Assembly: GCA_004564215.1 (NCBI GenBank)
Contig: CP024846.1
Coordinates: 806,001-870,000, forward strand
Direction of reading: 5' to 3'
Length of the DNA stretch: 64,000 bases
Source of the DNA: Beijerinckiaceae bacterium
GTDB lineage: Bacteria; Pseudomonadota; Alphaproteobacteria; Rhizobiales; Beijerinckiaceae
In this document: piece by piece, positions 57,560 through 64,000 of the stretch
Numbering within the stretch: the stretch's first letter is position 1
How the letters are laid out: each line of letters opens with the position of its first letter
The notes under the pieces: generated by a model
Database searches by the model: none
What the model saw: only the letters and a program-made list of their open reading frames with translations
Told to the model about the DNA's origin: nothing
Made by a program: the position numbers and the translations under genes

Positions 57560-59317
57560 ATGGAATATGAGCAAATCCGAAAATATCCTGAGGATTATGT
57601 CGACGCTAATCTTCAGAATTACGACAAATATACCAAGGCGTTCTCATGGACCGAGGCGCGGGCGCTGCTCGATGGATTGCCACGAGGCGGCCTTAATATC
57701 GCGCATGAGGCTGTCGACCGGCACGTATTGGCCGGCCGCGGCGGCAAGCTCGCACTGCGCTGGATCGGCCGTGACAATCGCATCCAGGACTTCTCCTACG
57801 CGAACCTCCTGGCCGCGACTAATCGATTCGCCAATGTCCTGGCGCAGCGCGGCGTTGGAAAAGGTCAGCGGGTCTTCTCGCTGCTCGGCAGGACACCCGA
57901 GCTCTATATCGCTGCCCTTGGTACGCTCAAGAATGGGAGCGTCTTCTCACCGCTGTTCTCGGCATTCGGTCCTGAACCAATCATGGCGCGCATGACGATC
58001 GGTGACGCTAAGGCCCTCATTACCTCAGAGGCGCTTTACCGGCGCAAGATCGAGCCCTGGCGCCACGAACTTATGTGCCTTGAGCATGTCTTTTTGACCG
58101 ATTGCTCAGATAATCCGCCCGCGGGCACAACCAATCTTACGGCTGCCATAGCGGCAGCATCGGACTCTTTTGAAACCGTATGGACGGGCCCAGAGGACAT
58201 GGCCCTTCTGCATTTCACCAGCGGAACGACCGGAAAGCCGAAGGGGGCGGTCCATGTGCATGAAGCAGTCGTTGCCCATCACGTCACAGGTCGGCTCGCT
58301 CTCGACCTTCATCAAGATGACATCTTCTGGTGCACCGCCGACCCTGGTTGGGTGACGGGCACCTCCTACGGCATCATTTCTCCGTTCACGAATGGTGCAA
58401 CGCTCGTCGTAGACCAAGCCGAATTCGATGCCGAACGGTGGTATCGAATCCTCCAGGACCAGAGGATCAACGTCTGGTACACTGCCCCAACTGCAATCCG
58501 CATGCTGATGAAGCTTGGCGCCGACATCGCGAAGGGGTTCGATCTGTCGAGCCTGCGTTTCATGGCCAGTGTCGGCGAGCCCCTCAACCCGGAGGCTGTC
58601 GTCTGGGGCGTTAAGGCGTTCGGGATGCCGTTTCACGACAATTGGTGGCAGACCGAGACCGGTGGCATCATGATCGCCAACTACCCATCGATGGACGTGA
58701 AGCCAGGGTCGATGGGCAGACCGCTGCCGGGAGTAACGGCTTCCGTCGTCGAGCGGAACGGAAGCGGAGAAATCCATGAGATCACAGAACCGATGGTCAT
58801 GGGAGAACTCGCGCTACGCCCTGGCTGGCCGTCGATGATGCGCGCCTATCTCAATGAGGAAGAACGCTACCGCAAATGCTTCGCCGGCGGCTGGTATTTA
58901 ACCGGGGATCTCGCGATGCGGGACACAGAGGGCTATTATTGGTTTGTTGGCCGCGCTGACGATGTCATTAAGAGCGCCGGCCATCTCATCGGCCCCTTCG
59001 AGGTGGAGAGCGCCCTCATGGAGCACAACGCAGTCGCCGAGGCCGGGGTGATCGGTCTTCCGGATGACATTGCTGGGGAGGTGGTGAAAGCCTTCATTGC
59101 CCTCAAGGATGGGATCGAAGCGACGGAACAATTGCGCAAGGAGTTGCTGGGCCACGCGCGCAAGCGCTTGGGTCCGGCGATCGCCCCAAAGGATATCGCT
59201 TTTCGTAAAAACCTGCCAAAGACGCGCAGCGGCAAAATCATGCGCCGGCTTTTGAAAGCACGCGAACTCGGCCTGCCGCTGGGCGATCTCTCAACGCTCG
59301 AAAGCGAGGAGCAATGA
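57560..59317 (+). CDS. acsA: Acetyl-CoA synthetase (AMP-forming)
   Basis: A 585-aa acyl-CoA synthetase shorter than typical Acs (about 650). Motifs: [19 protein letters not shown] (about 213), [24 protein letters not shown], and the acetylatable lysine in [15 protein letters not shown]. It makes acetyl-CoA from acetate, ATP and CoA. The ribosome site is weak. It is the first gene of a coupled acs-pdhA-pdhB-pdhC-acp operon behind a FixK/FNR box, and its TGA overlaps the pdhA ATG. Confidence 0.93.
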   Translation: MEYEQIRKYPEDYVDANLQNYDKYTKAFSWTEARALLDGLPRGGLNIAHEAVDRHVLAGRGGKLALRWIGRDNRIQDFSYANLLAATNRFANVLAQRGVGKGQRVFSLLGRTPELYIAALGTLKNGSVFSPLFSAFGPEPIMARMTIGDAKALITSEALYRRKIEPWRHELMCLEHVFLTDCSDNPPAGTTNLTAAIAAASDSFETVWTGPEDMALLHFTSGTTGKPKGAVHVHEAVVAHHVTGRLALDLHQDDIFWCTADPGWVTGTSYGIISPFTNGATLVVDQAEFDAERWYRILQDQRINVWYTAPTAIRMLMKLGADIAKGFDLSSLRFMASVGEPLNPEAVVWGVKAFGMPFHDNWWQTETGGIMIANYPSMDVKPGSMGRPLPGVTASVVERNGSGEIHEITEPMVMGELALRPGWPSMMRAYLNEEERYRKCFAGGWYLTGDLAMRDTEGYYWFVGRADDVIKSAGHLIGPFEVESALMEHNAVAEAGVIGLPDDIAGEVVKAFIALKDGIEATEQLRKELLGHARKRLGPAIAPKDIAFRKNLPKTRSGKIMRRLLKARELGLPLGDLSTLESEEQ

Positions 59318-60297
59318 GCGACAAACCCCATTTGTCGCGGGCGCATGAACTGGATCTCTTGAAGCAGATGATCCGCATCCGTCAATTCGAGGATAAATGC
59401 GCCGAACTTTATACGCAGGAGAAGATCAGGGGCTTTCTTCATCTTTACGACGGCGAGGAGGCCGTCGCCGTCGGCGTAATCCCCGTGCTGGAGAAGCGTG
59501 ATCGAATCGTTGCGACCTATCGCGAGCATGGCCATGCGCTCGTGCGCGGAGTGCCGATGAAAACCGCGCTTGCCGAAATGTATGGCAAGCGGGAGGGCTG
59601 CAGCGGCGGCCGTGGCGGCTCCATGCACCTGTTCGACCGGGAGAGTAATTTTTATGGCGGCAACGCCATTGTCGGTGGCGGGCTTCCGCTGGCAGTCGGC
59701 CTCGCGCTTGCCGACCACATGCGCGGCGAAAATTGCGTCACCGCTTGCTTCTTTGGCGAAGGTGCCGTCGCCGAGGGTGAGTTCCATGAAAGCCTCAATC
59801 TTGCGGCTCTTTGGGCACTGCCGGTCCTATTCATATGCGAGAACAATCTTTATGCTATGGGGACGGCGCTGGCCCTCTCCGAATCGGAGACAGACATTCA
59901 CCTCAAGGCGGCAAGCTATCGGCTCGCATCAGAGACCGTCGACGGTATGGACGTAATCGCGGTCGAGGCCGCTGCGCGGCGGGCCGTCCAGGCGGTGCGT
60001 GAAACCGGCAAGCCCTATTTCCTCGAATGTCGGACCTATCGATTCCGCGCTCACTCGATGTTTGATGCGCAACTCTACCGGGACAAAGCCGAGGTCGAGG
60101 CTTGGCGGCGAAAAGGCCCTATCGTGCGATTTCACGGATGGCTCGAGGCAAACAAGATGATTCACCCGGAGGACATGACGCGCATCGAAGCCGAGGTCGC
60201 CGCCGAAATCTCCGAAGCCGTTGCTTTCGCCGAGGCAGGAACATGGGAACCGGTCGAGCGCCTCACCCGCTTCACCTATGCGGAAAGGGCAGCCTAA
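59314..60297 (+). CDS. pdhA: Pyruvate (or acetoin) dehydrogenase E1 component, alpha subunit
   Basis: A 327-aa thiamine-diphosphate E1 alpha subunit. The TPP motif reads [19 protein letters not shown], with RGGSMHLFD and the phosphorylation-loop-like [19 protein letters not shown]. It decarboxylates the 2-oxo acid with the beta subunit. The 327-aa length and the absence of a lipoyl domain on the beta subunit resemble acetoin dehydrogenases as well, so the substrate is not certain. ATGA overlap with acsA. Confidence 0.9.
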   Translation: MSDKPHLSRAHELDLLKQMIRIRQFEDKCAELYTQEKIRGFLHLYDGEEAVAVGVIPVLEKRDRIVATYREHGHALVRGVPMKTALAEMYGKREGCSGGRGGSMHLFDRESNFYGGNAIVGGGLPLAVGLALADHMRGENCVTACFFGEGAVAEGEFHESLNLAALWALPVLFICENNLYAMGTALALSESETDIHLKAASYRLASETVDGMDVIAVEAAARRAVQAVRETGKPYFLECRTYRFRAHSMFDAQLYRDKAEVEAWRRKGPIVRFHGWLEANKMIHPEDMTRIEAEVAAEISEAVAFAEAGTWEPVERLTRFTYAERAA

Positions 60298-60307
60298 CAG
60301 GCGGGCA

Positions 60308-61327
60308 ATGGGCATCATGCCGAACAATGCGGGCCAAGCGGAACCCTTGGAACTTAGCTACCGGGAAGCTGTGCGCGCGGCGATCCGGGACGCGCTTATC
60401 CGCGATCAGCGTGTCTTCCTCATGGGTGAGGACGTTGGCCGCTACGGCGGTTGCTACGCGGTGAGCAAGGGGCTGCAGGCGGAGTTCGGACCAGAAAGGA
60501 TCCGAGACACACCGCTGTCGGAATCGGGTTTCACAGGCGCCGGCATTGGCGCCGCCATAGCAGGCATGCGCCCGATCGTCGAATTGATGACGGTGAATTT
60601 CAGTCTGCTCGCGCTCGACCAGATTCTCAACACCGCGGCCAGCATTCGTCACATGTCGGGCGGCCAATTCGGTGTGCCGGTGGTGATCAGGATGGCGACC
60701 GGCGCCGGCCGTCAGTTGGCCGCTCAGCACTCGCATAGTCTCGAAGGGTGGTACGCTCATGTTCCCGGGATCAAGGTGCTCGCCCCGGCGACGCTCGAGG
60801 ACGCGCGGGGGATGCTGTGGACGGCTCTTCAAGACCCGGACCCGGTGCTGATCTTCGAAAATATCATGCTCTACAACATGACCGGAAAGCTTGCGGCCGA
60901 CGCTGGGCCGGTCGAAATCGAAAAGGCCGCGGTGCGCCGCCACGGGCGGGATATTTCTCTCATCACCTATGGCGGTTCGCTGTGGAAAACACTCGAAGCG
61001 GCAAGCCAGCTCGCCAAGGAAAATATCGAGGCGGAGGTCATCGATCTACGCAGCCTGCGGCCGCTCGACGATGCGACGATCGTGGCGTCGGTGAGCAAGA
61101 CCCGGCGCGCCGTCATTGTTGATGAAGGATGGCGCAGCGGCAGCATTTCGGCGGAAATTTGCACGCGTATCGTCGAACAGGCTTTTTGGGAACTCGACGC
61201 GCCGCTCGGGCGCGTATGCAGCGAAGAGGTGCCGATCCCCTACCCGCATCACCTTGAGCAAGCCGCGCTTCCCCAGCCATCGAAAATCGTTGCGGCGGTG
61301 AAATCAGCGCTCGGGCGCGACAGGTGA
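60308..61327 (+). CDS. pdhB: Pyruvate (or acetoin) dehydrogenase E1 component, beta subunit
   Basis: A 339-aa E1 beta subunit. Signatures: [38 protein letters not shown], and [19 protein letters not shown] in the C-terminal domain. No lipoyl domain is fused, unlike the usual alphaproteobacterial PdhB. The frame is open upstream inside pdhA, but ATG 60308 (or 60317) follows AGGCGGG and gives the family length. Forms an alpha2beta2 heterotetramer. Confidence 0.92.
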   Translation: MGIMPNNAGQAEPLELSYREAVRAAIRDALIRDQRVFLMGEDVGRYGGCYAVSKGLQAEFGPERIRDTPLSESGFTGAGIGAAIAGMRPIVELMTVNFSLLALDQILNTAASIRHMSGGQFGVPVVIRMATGAGRQLAAQHSHSLEGWYAHVPGIKVLAPATLEDARGMLWTALQDPDPVLIFENIMLYNMTGKLAADAGPVEIEKAAVRRHGRDISLITYGGSLWKTLEAASQLAKENIEAEVIDLRSLRPLDDATIVASVSKTRRAVIVDEGWRSGSISAEICTRIVEQAFWELDAPLGRVCSEEVPIPYPHHLEQAALPQPSKIVAAVKSALGRDR

Positions 61328-62532
61328 CCCCCGTGGTAGAGTTTCGCATGCCCTCGCTTGGCGCCGATATGGAAGCTGGAACACTCGTCGAGTGGTTGGT
61401 CAAGCCGGGCGATCGGGTCAAGCGCGGCGACGTCGTCGCCGTGGTGGAAACACAGAAAGGGGCGATCGAAATTGAAATCTTCGAGACCGGCGAGATTGAA
61501 CAAATTCTGGTCGATCTCGGCGCCAAAGTGCCTGTCGGCACGCCGCTAGCGGAAATTCGAACGGACAAAGAAGAGGTGAAAGCCGGGATGGTCGCGAGGC
61601 CGGCACGAGAGGCCCTCGAGGTTGCAGCATCGGTCCCTATCACTGCTCCTCCTGGGGCGGTTCCGCCCGCCGCGCCAGTCCCGTTGCCACTTTCCGCCGG
61701 CCGCGTACAGGCCTCGCCTGCGGCGCGACAGTTTGCGCAAATACATGACGTCGATCTCGCCTCGATCACAGGTACCGGTCCTGCCGGGGCCATTGTCAGA
61801 GAGGATGTGGAGCGCAAGCATGCCGCCGTTGTGCGCCCCATCGAAAAGAAGCGCGCCCTAGGCCTCGACCTCGATGCGATGCGCGGAGCGATCGCAGCCG
61901 CCATGGCACGTTCGAAGCGTGAAATTCCCCATTATTATCTCGAGCACCAGGTCGACGTGACGCCTTGCGAGGCCTGGCTTGCGCGGACGAATGCCACGCG
62001 TCCGCCGGAAAGCCGGCTGCTCATGGGCGCAGTTGCGATGAAGGCCGTTGCTTTGGCGGCCCATCGCTTCCCCGCCTTTAATGGATTTTATCTTGACGAG
62101 AAGTTCGAACCATCTTCCGCCGTCCATGTAGGCATGGCGATCGCCATTCGCGGCGGAGGTTTGGCTGCGCCCGCGATTCACGATGCGAACCGGCTTTCGT
62201 GCGATGCCCTCATGGCGTCGATGCGCGATCTGGTGGCACGCATGCGGTCCGGCCGCATCCGCAGCTCCGAGATCGCTGATGCGACCATCACCGTCTCAAG
62301 TCTCGGCGAACGCGGAGTCGAGGCGCTCTACGGCATCATTTATCCGCCCCAAGTGGCAATCGTCGGGGTCGGCAAGGTTGTGGCACGGCCTTGGATCGTC
62401 GATGATGCAATCGTCCCACGTTCCATCGTGACCATAACGCTTTCGGGCGATCACAGGGTCAGCGATGGCCATGCTGGCGCATTGTTCTTGGCCGAAATCG
62501 GCAAGCTTCTGCAGGAGCCGGATCAATTATGA
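61324..62532 (+). CDS. pdhC: Dihydrolipoamide acyltransferase, E2 component
   Basis: A 402-aa E2. One lipoyl domain (1-80) has Lys45 in ETQKGAIEI; a Pro/Ala linker is followed by a peripheral-subunit-binding domain ([21 protein letters not shown]). The catalytic domain ends with [10 protein letters not shown], holding the active His-x3-Asp. The GTG start overlaps the pdhB stop as GTGA. No E3 (lipoamide dehydrogenase) gene is in the operon, so the housekeeping E3 would be shared. Confidence 0.93.
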   Translation: MTPVVEFRMPSLGADMEAGTLVEWLVKPGDRVKRGDVVAVVETQKGAIEIEIFETGEIEQILVDLGAKVPVGTPLAEIRTDKEEVKAGMVARPAREALEVAASVPITAPPGAVPPAAPVPLPLSAGRVQASPAARQFAQIHDVDLASITGTGPAGAIVREDVERKHAAVVRPIEKKRALGLDLDAMRGAIAAAMARSKREIPHYYLEHQVDVTPCEAWLARTNATRPPESRLLMGAVAMKAVALAAHRFPAFNGFYLDEKFEPSSAVHVGMAIAIRGGGLAAPAIHDANRLSCDALMASMRDLVARMRSGRIRSSEIADATITVSSLGERGVEALYGIIYPPQVAIVGVGKVVARPWIVDDAIVPRSIVTITLSGDHRVSDGHAGALFLAEIGKLLQEPDQL

Positions 62533-62774
62533 GCGATCTCGACATTGGCGCGGTGCTGCGGGAGGAGCTCGGAAACATTGCGCCGGAAATCGATATGAAT
62601 TCGGTCGATCCGTCGGCGGACCTGCGCGAAGCACTCGACATCGATTCCATGGACTTCCTAAACTTTATTACCGCCATCCACCAACGTCTGGGGGTAAGCA
62701 TTCCGGAGATCGATTATCCAAAGCTCATGACCCTCGACGGAGCCGTCAGCTACCTTAAGACGAAACTCCGGTGA
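62529..62774 (+). CDS. Acyl carrier protein
   Basis: An 81-aa ACP with phosphopantetheine Ser40 in ALDIDSMDFLNF. It differs from the housekeeping AcpP (DSL) in having DSM, as in specialised ACPs. The ATG overlaps the pdhC TGA (ATGA), so its expression is tied to acetyl-CoA formation. Candidate partners in the window are the FadD-type ligase and the ACP-ligase-PlsC fusion. A strong terminator follows 6 bp after its stop. Confidence 0.9.
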   Translation: MSDLDIGAVLREELGNIAPEIDMNSVDPSADLREALDIDSMDFLNFITAIHQRLGVSIPEIDYPKLMTLDGAVSYLKTKLR

Positions 62775-62780
62775 TATACG

Positions 62781-62801
62781 CGGGGTGTAACCCCGGTTTT
62801 T
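62781..62801 (+). terminator. Intrinsic terminator of the acs-pdh-acp operon
   Basis: CGGGGT-GTA-ACCCCG forms a 6-bp GC-rich stem with a 3-nt loop, followed by GTTTTT. It lies just after the acp stop and before the convergent PEBP gene. Confidence 0.85.
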
Positions 62802-62819
62802 GGATCTACCTGTGAATTC

Positions 62820-63290
62820 TCATCTCTCGTAAATTCCAACAATGCCTGCCTCGGCGAGCACATATTTGCGCGCCTCGCGTTCGACCTCGCGGCAGGATGG
62901 TTCTTTGCGCAGCGGCAAATGATCCAGCGAGAGCGCAAGCAGCTGAAATTGATAGTGGTGAGGCCCGTGACGGTGTGGCTGGCACGGACCGCCATAACCT
63001 AACCGATTGAAATCATTGATTGCCTGCTTGAGCCCCTCCTTTTCGCAGTTTCGATCGAACCCTTGCGCGAGACCCATTCGGTTGGCCGGAATGTCGTAAA
63101 GAGCCCAATGATGAAAAGTGCCCGACGGAGCATCGGGATCATCGCAGAGAAGCACGAAGCTGCGGGTCTCTGTTGGCGCCCCGCCCCATTGAAACGGCGG
63201 GGATAGATCCTCTCCGTCACAGGTGTAGCGAGAGGGAATTGTCCCGCCATTAAAAAAGGCGCTCGAGCTGAGCTGCAAAGCAGCCTCCAT
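62820..63290 (-). CDS. PEBP/YbhB-family protein (Raf-kinase-inhibitor-like)
   Basis: A 156-aa phosphatidylethanolamine-binding-protein fold. Conserved parts: TIPSRYTCDGEDLSPPFQW, VLLCDDPDAPSGTFHHWALY, the family CR1 and CR2 regions, and a C-terminal GPHHYQFQLLAL. Bacterial members have unknown ligands. ATG 63290 gives the normal family start; a GTG at 63341 has a good GGAGA site but lies inside the FixK/FNR box, so it is not chosen. It is convergent with the acp operon. Confidence 0.9.
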   Translation of the reverse strand: MEAALQLSSSAFFNGGTIPSRYTCDGEDLSPPFQWGGAPTETRSFVLLCDDPDAPSGTFHHWALYDIPANRMGLAQGFDRNCEKEGLKQAINDFNRLGYGGPCQPHRHGPHHYQFQLLALSLDHLPLRKEPSCREVEREARKYVLAEAGIVGIYER

Positions 63291-63334
63291 CACATCGCAT
63301 TGTAAGCATTCTGCACTTCCGTCGTTTGAATAGT

Positions 63335-63348
63335 TTGACACGGGTCAA
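63335..63348. promoter_or_regulatory. FixK/FNR box between PEBP and archease genes
   Basis: TTGACACGGGTCAA is a perfect TTGAC-N4-GTCAA dyad. For the minus-strand PEBP gene a class II start falls at about 63300, 10 bases before the ATG at 63290. For the plus-strand archease gene the leader would be about 107 nt. Confidence 0.75.
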
Positions 63349-63489
63349 TCTCCACATGCAGATTGAGGTATATGAAGACCATAATATGCTTTCAGTCCCC
63401 TATATGTTTCAGCACGGCAATGGCAGCACGTTTCAATCGGAAATGGTCACGGTGATGAGCGTGAAAGAAGAGGGAGCAGGCGCGTCCGC

Positions 63490-63954
63490 ATGCGACACAA
63501 AGAGGATCGCCGCGACCCATGCCCCAAAGCGCTCGTGAGCGTGCCAGGATGGGAACATTTTCCGCATGATGCCGACCTCGGCCTGTGCGGCTGGGGCGCG
63601 ACCGTAGCGGAAGCGTTCGAACAAGCCGGGCACGCGCTGACGGCGGCAATAACCGATGCAGCTGTCATACCCCGTACCTCGGTCGAAGTGCGTTGCGAAG
63701 CACCGGACATCGAACTTCTATTCGTCGAATGGCTCAATGCGATCATTTACGAAATGGCGGTCAGGCACATGCTGTTTGACAGTTTTGCTGTTCATATCGA
63801 GGGCGAACGGCTCGAAGGCAAGCTTCAGGGCGAGCCGATCGATGTCCGGCGGCACGCTCCCGCTTGCGAACCCAAAGGGGCAACCTATACGGCGCTGAAG
63901 GTCGCCAAATCGCCCAACGGCATATGGTCCGCAGCCTGCATCGTCGACGTCTAG
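63490..63954 (+). CDS. Archease
   Basis: A 154-aa archease-fold protein: WEHFPHDADLGLCGWGATVAEAFEQAG carries the conserved His26, Asp27 and Asp29 region, and IELLFVEWLNAIIYE and a C-terminal ALKVAK and CIVDV follow. Archease activates the RNA ligase RtcB in RNA repair. The gene ends 46 bases before the window edge, and rtcB, if present, would lie beyond it. It is divergent from the PEBP gene, with a FixK/FNR box between. Confidence 0.88.
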   Translation: MRHKEDRRDPCPKALVSVPGWEHFPHDADLGLCGWGATVAEAFEQAGHALTAAITDAAVIPRTSVEVRCEAPDIELLFVEWLNAIIYEMAVRHMLFDSFAVHIEGERLEGKLQGEPIDVRRHAPACEPKGATYTALKVAKSPNGIWSAACIVDV

Positions 63955-64000
63955 AACAGGATTACCAATTTGAGTGGAGCATTCTTCATAGGCACGTCCA

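Noticed and set aside
46818..64000. A classic integrative element at tRNA-Thr
   Set aside because: No integrase, no transposase and no second copy of the tRNA 3' end is visible, so only a possible island boundary is suggested.

Overview
The window looks like the chromosome of an alphaproteobacterium of the Hyphomicrobiales, probably near Beijerinckiaceae/Methylocystaceae. The evidence is high GC, a CcrM-type GANTC methylase, an LdtR-like MarR regulator beside an L,D-transpeptidase, an alphaproteobacterial SUF operon, a Rhizobiales-type palindromic repeat and FixK/FNR-type boxes. The family assignment is inference; no rRNA is present.

Layout. 1-3.2 kb is a minus-strand housekeeping run: glyA, nrdR, ribD and the first codons of ribE. 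3.6-7.3 kb is an envelope block: a YidB-like/OmpA protein, an L,D-transpeptidase and its likely regulator. 7.6-12.1 kb holds a cold-shock protein, rlmJ, small secreted proteins, an RNase T2 and a bifunctional mannose-1-P guanylyltransferase. 12.3-19.0 kb is DNA maintenance (rnhB, ccrM, mutY, a DciA-like gene) plus a His-tailed EamA transporter, a possible Imm74 protein, a VOC protein and a DsbA-like oxidoreductase. 19.1-25.8 kb is a SUF Fe-S assembly operon with two cysteine desulfurases. 26.2-28.5 kb has an alpha/beta hydrolase, a secreted cupin and anmK. 28.7-34.0 kb looks like an insertion between anmK and tyrS. It carries a translationally coupled pair (a PhoU-like protein and a PPDK-like phosphotransferase with no PEP/pyruvate barrel), a SRPBCC protein, a two-palindrome repeat, a 42-codon ORF and a Nudix hydrolase. 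34.3-46.9 kb returns to core genes: tyrS, a giant AsmA-like protein, bcp, lexA, comEC, gltX, gltA and tRNA-Thr(TGT).

The most interesting part begins right after tRNA-Thr. From 47.1 to 63.95 kb, intergenic regions carry five 14-bp FixK/FNR-type sites (TTGA-N6-TCAA or near), at 50036, 52720, 54583, 57485 and 63335. I did not see such sites in the intergenic regions of the left 46 kb that I read. They precede an ACP-acyl ligase-PlsC fusion, a universal stress protein, a divergent metallophosphoesterase/DUF2267-CapA pair, an acs-pdhA-pdhB-pdhC-acp operon and a PEBP/archease pair. The same segment has a FadD-type ligase, a bacterial CarS-like (CDP-archaeol synthase family) membrane protein and a lone phoU.

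Taken together, this looks like a low-oxygen-induced island. It would make acetyl-CoA from acetate and pyruvate and couple it to a dedicated ACP and an unusual acyl-lipid pathway. The regulatory and metabolic reading is inference from motifs and context. A deletion scar fuses the 3' end of capA to a PhaC-like hydrolase remnant.
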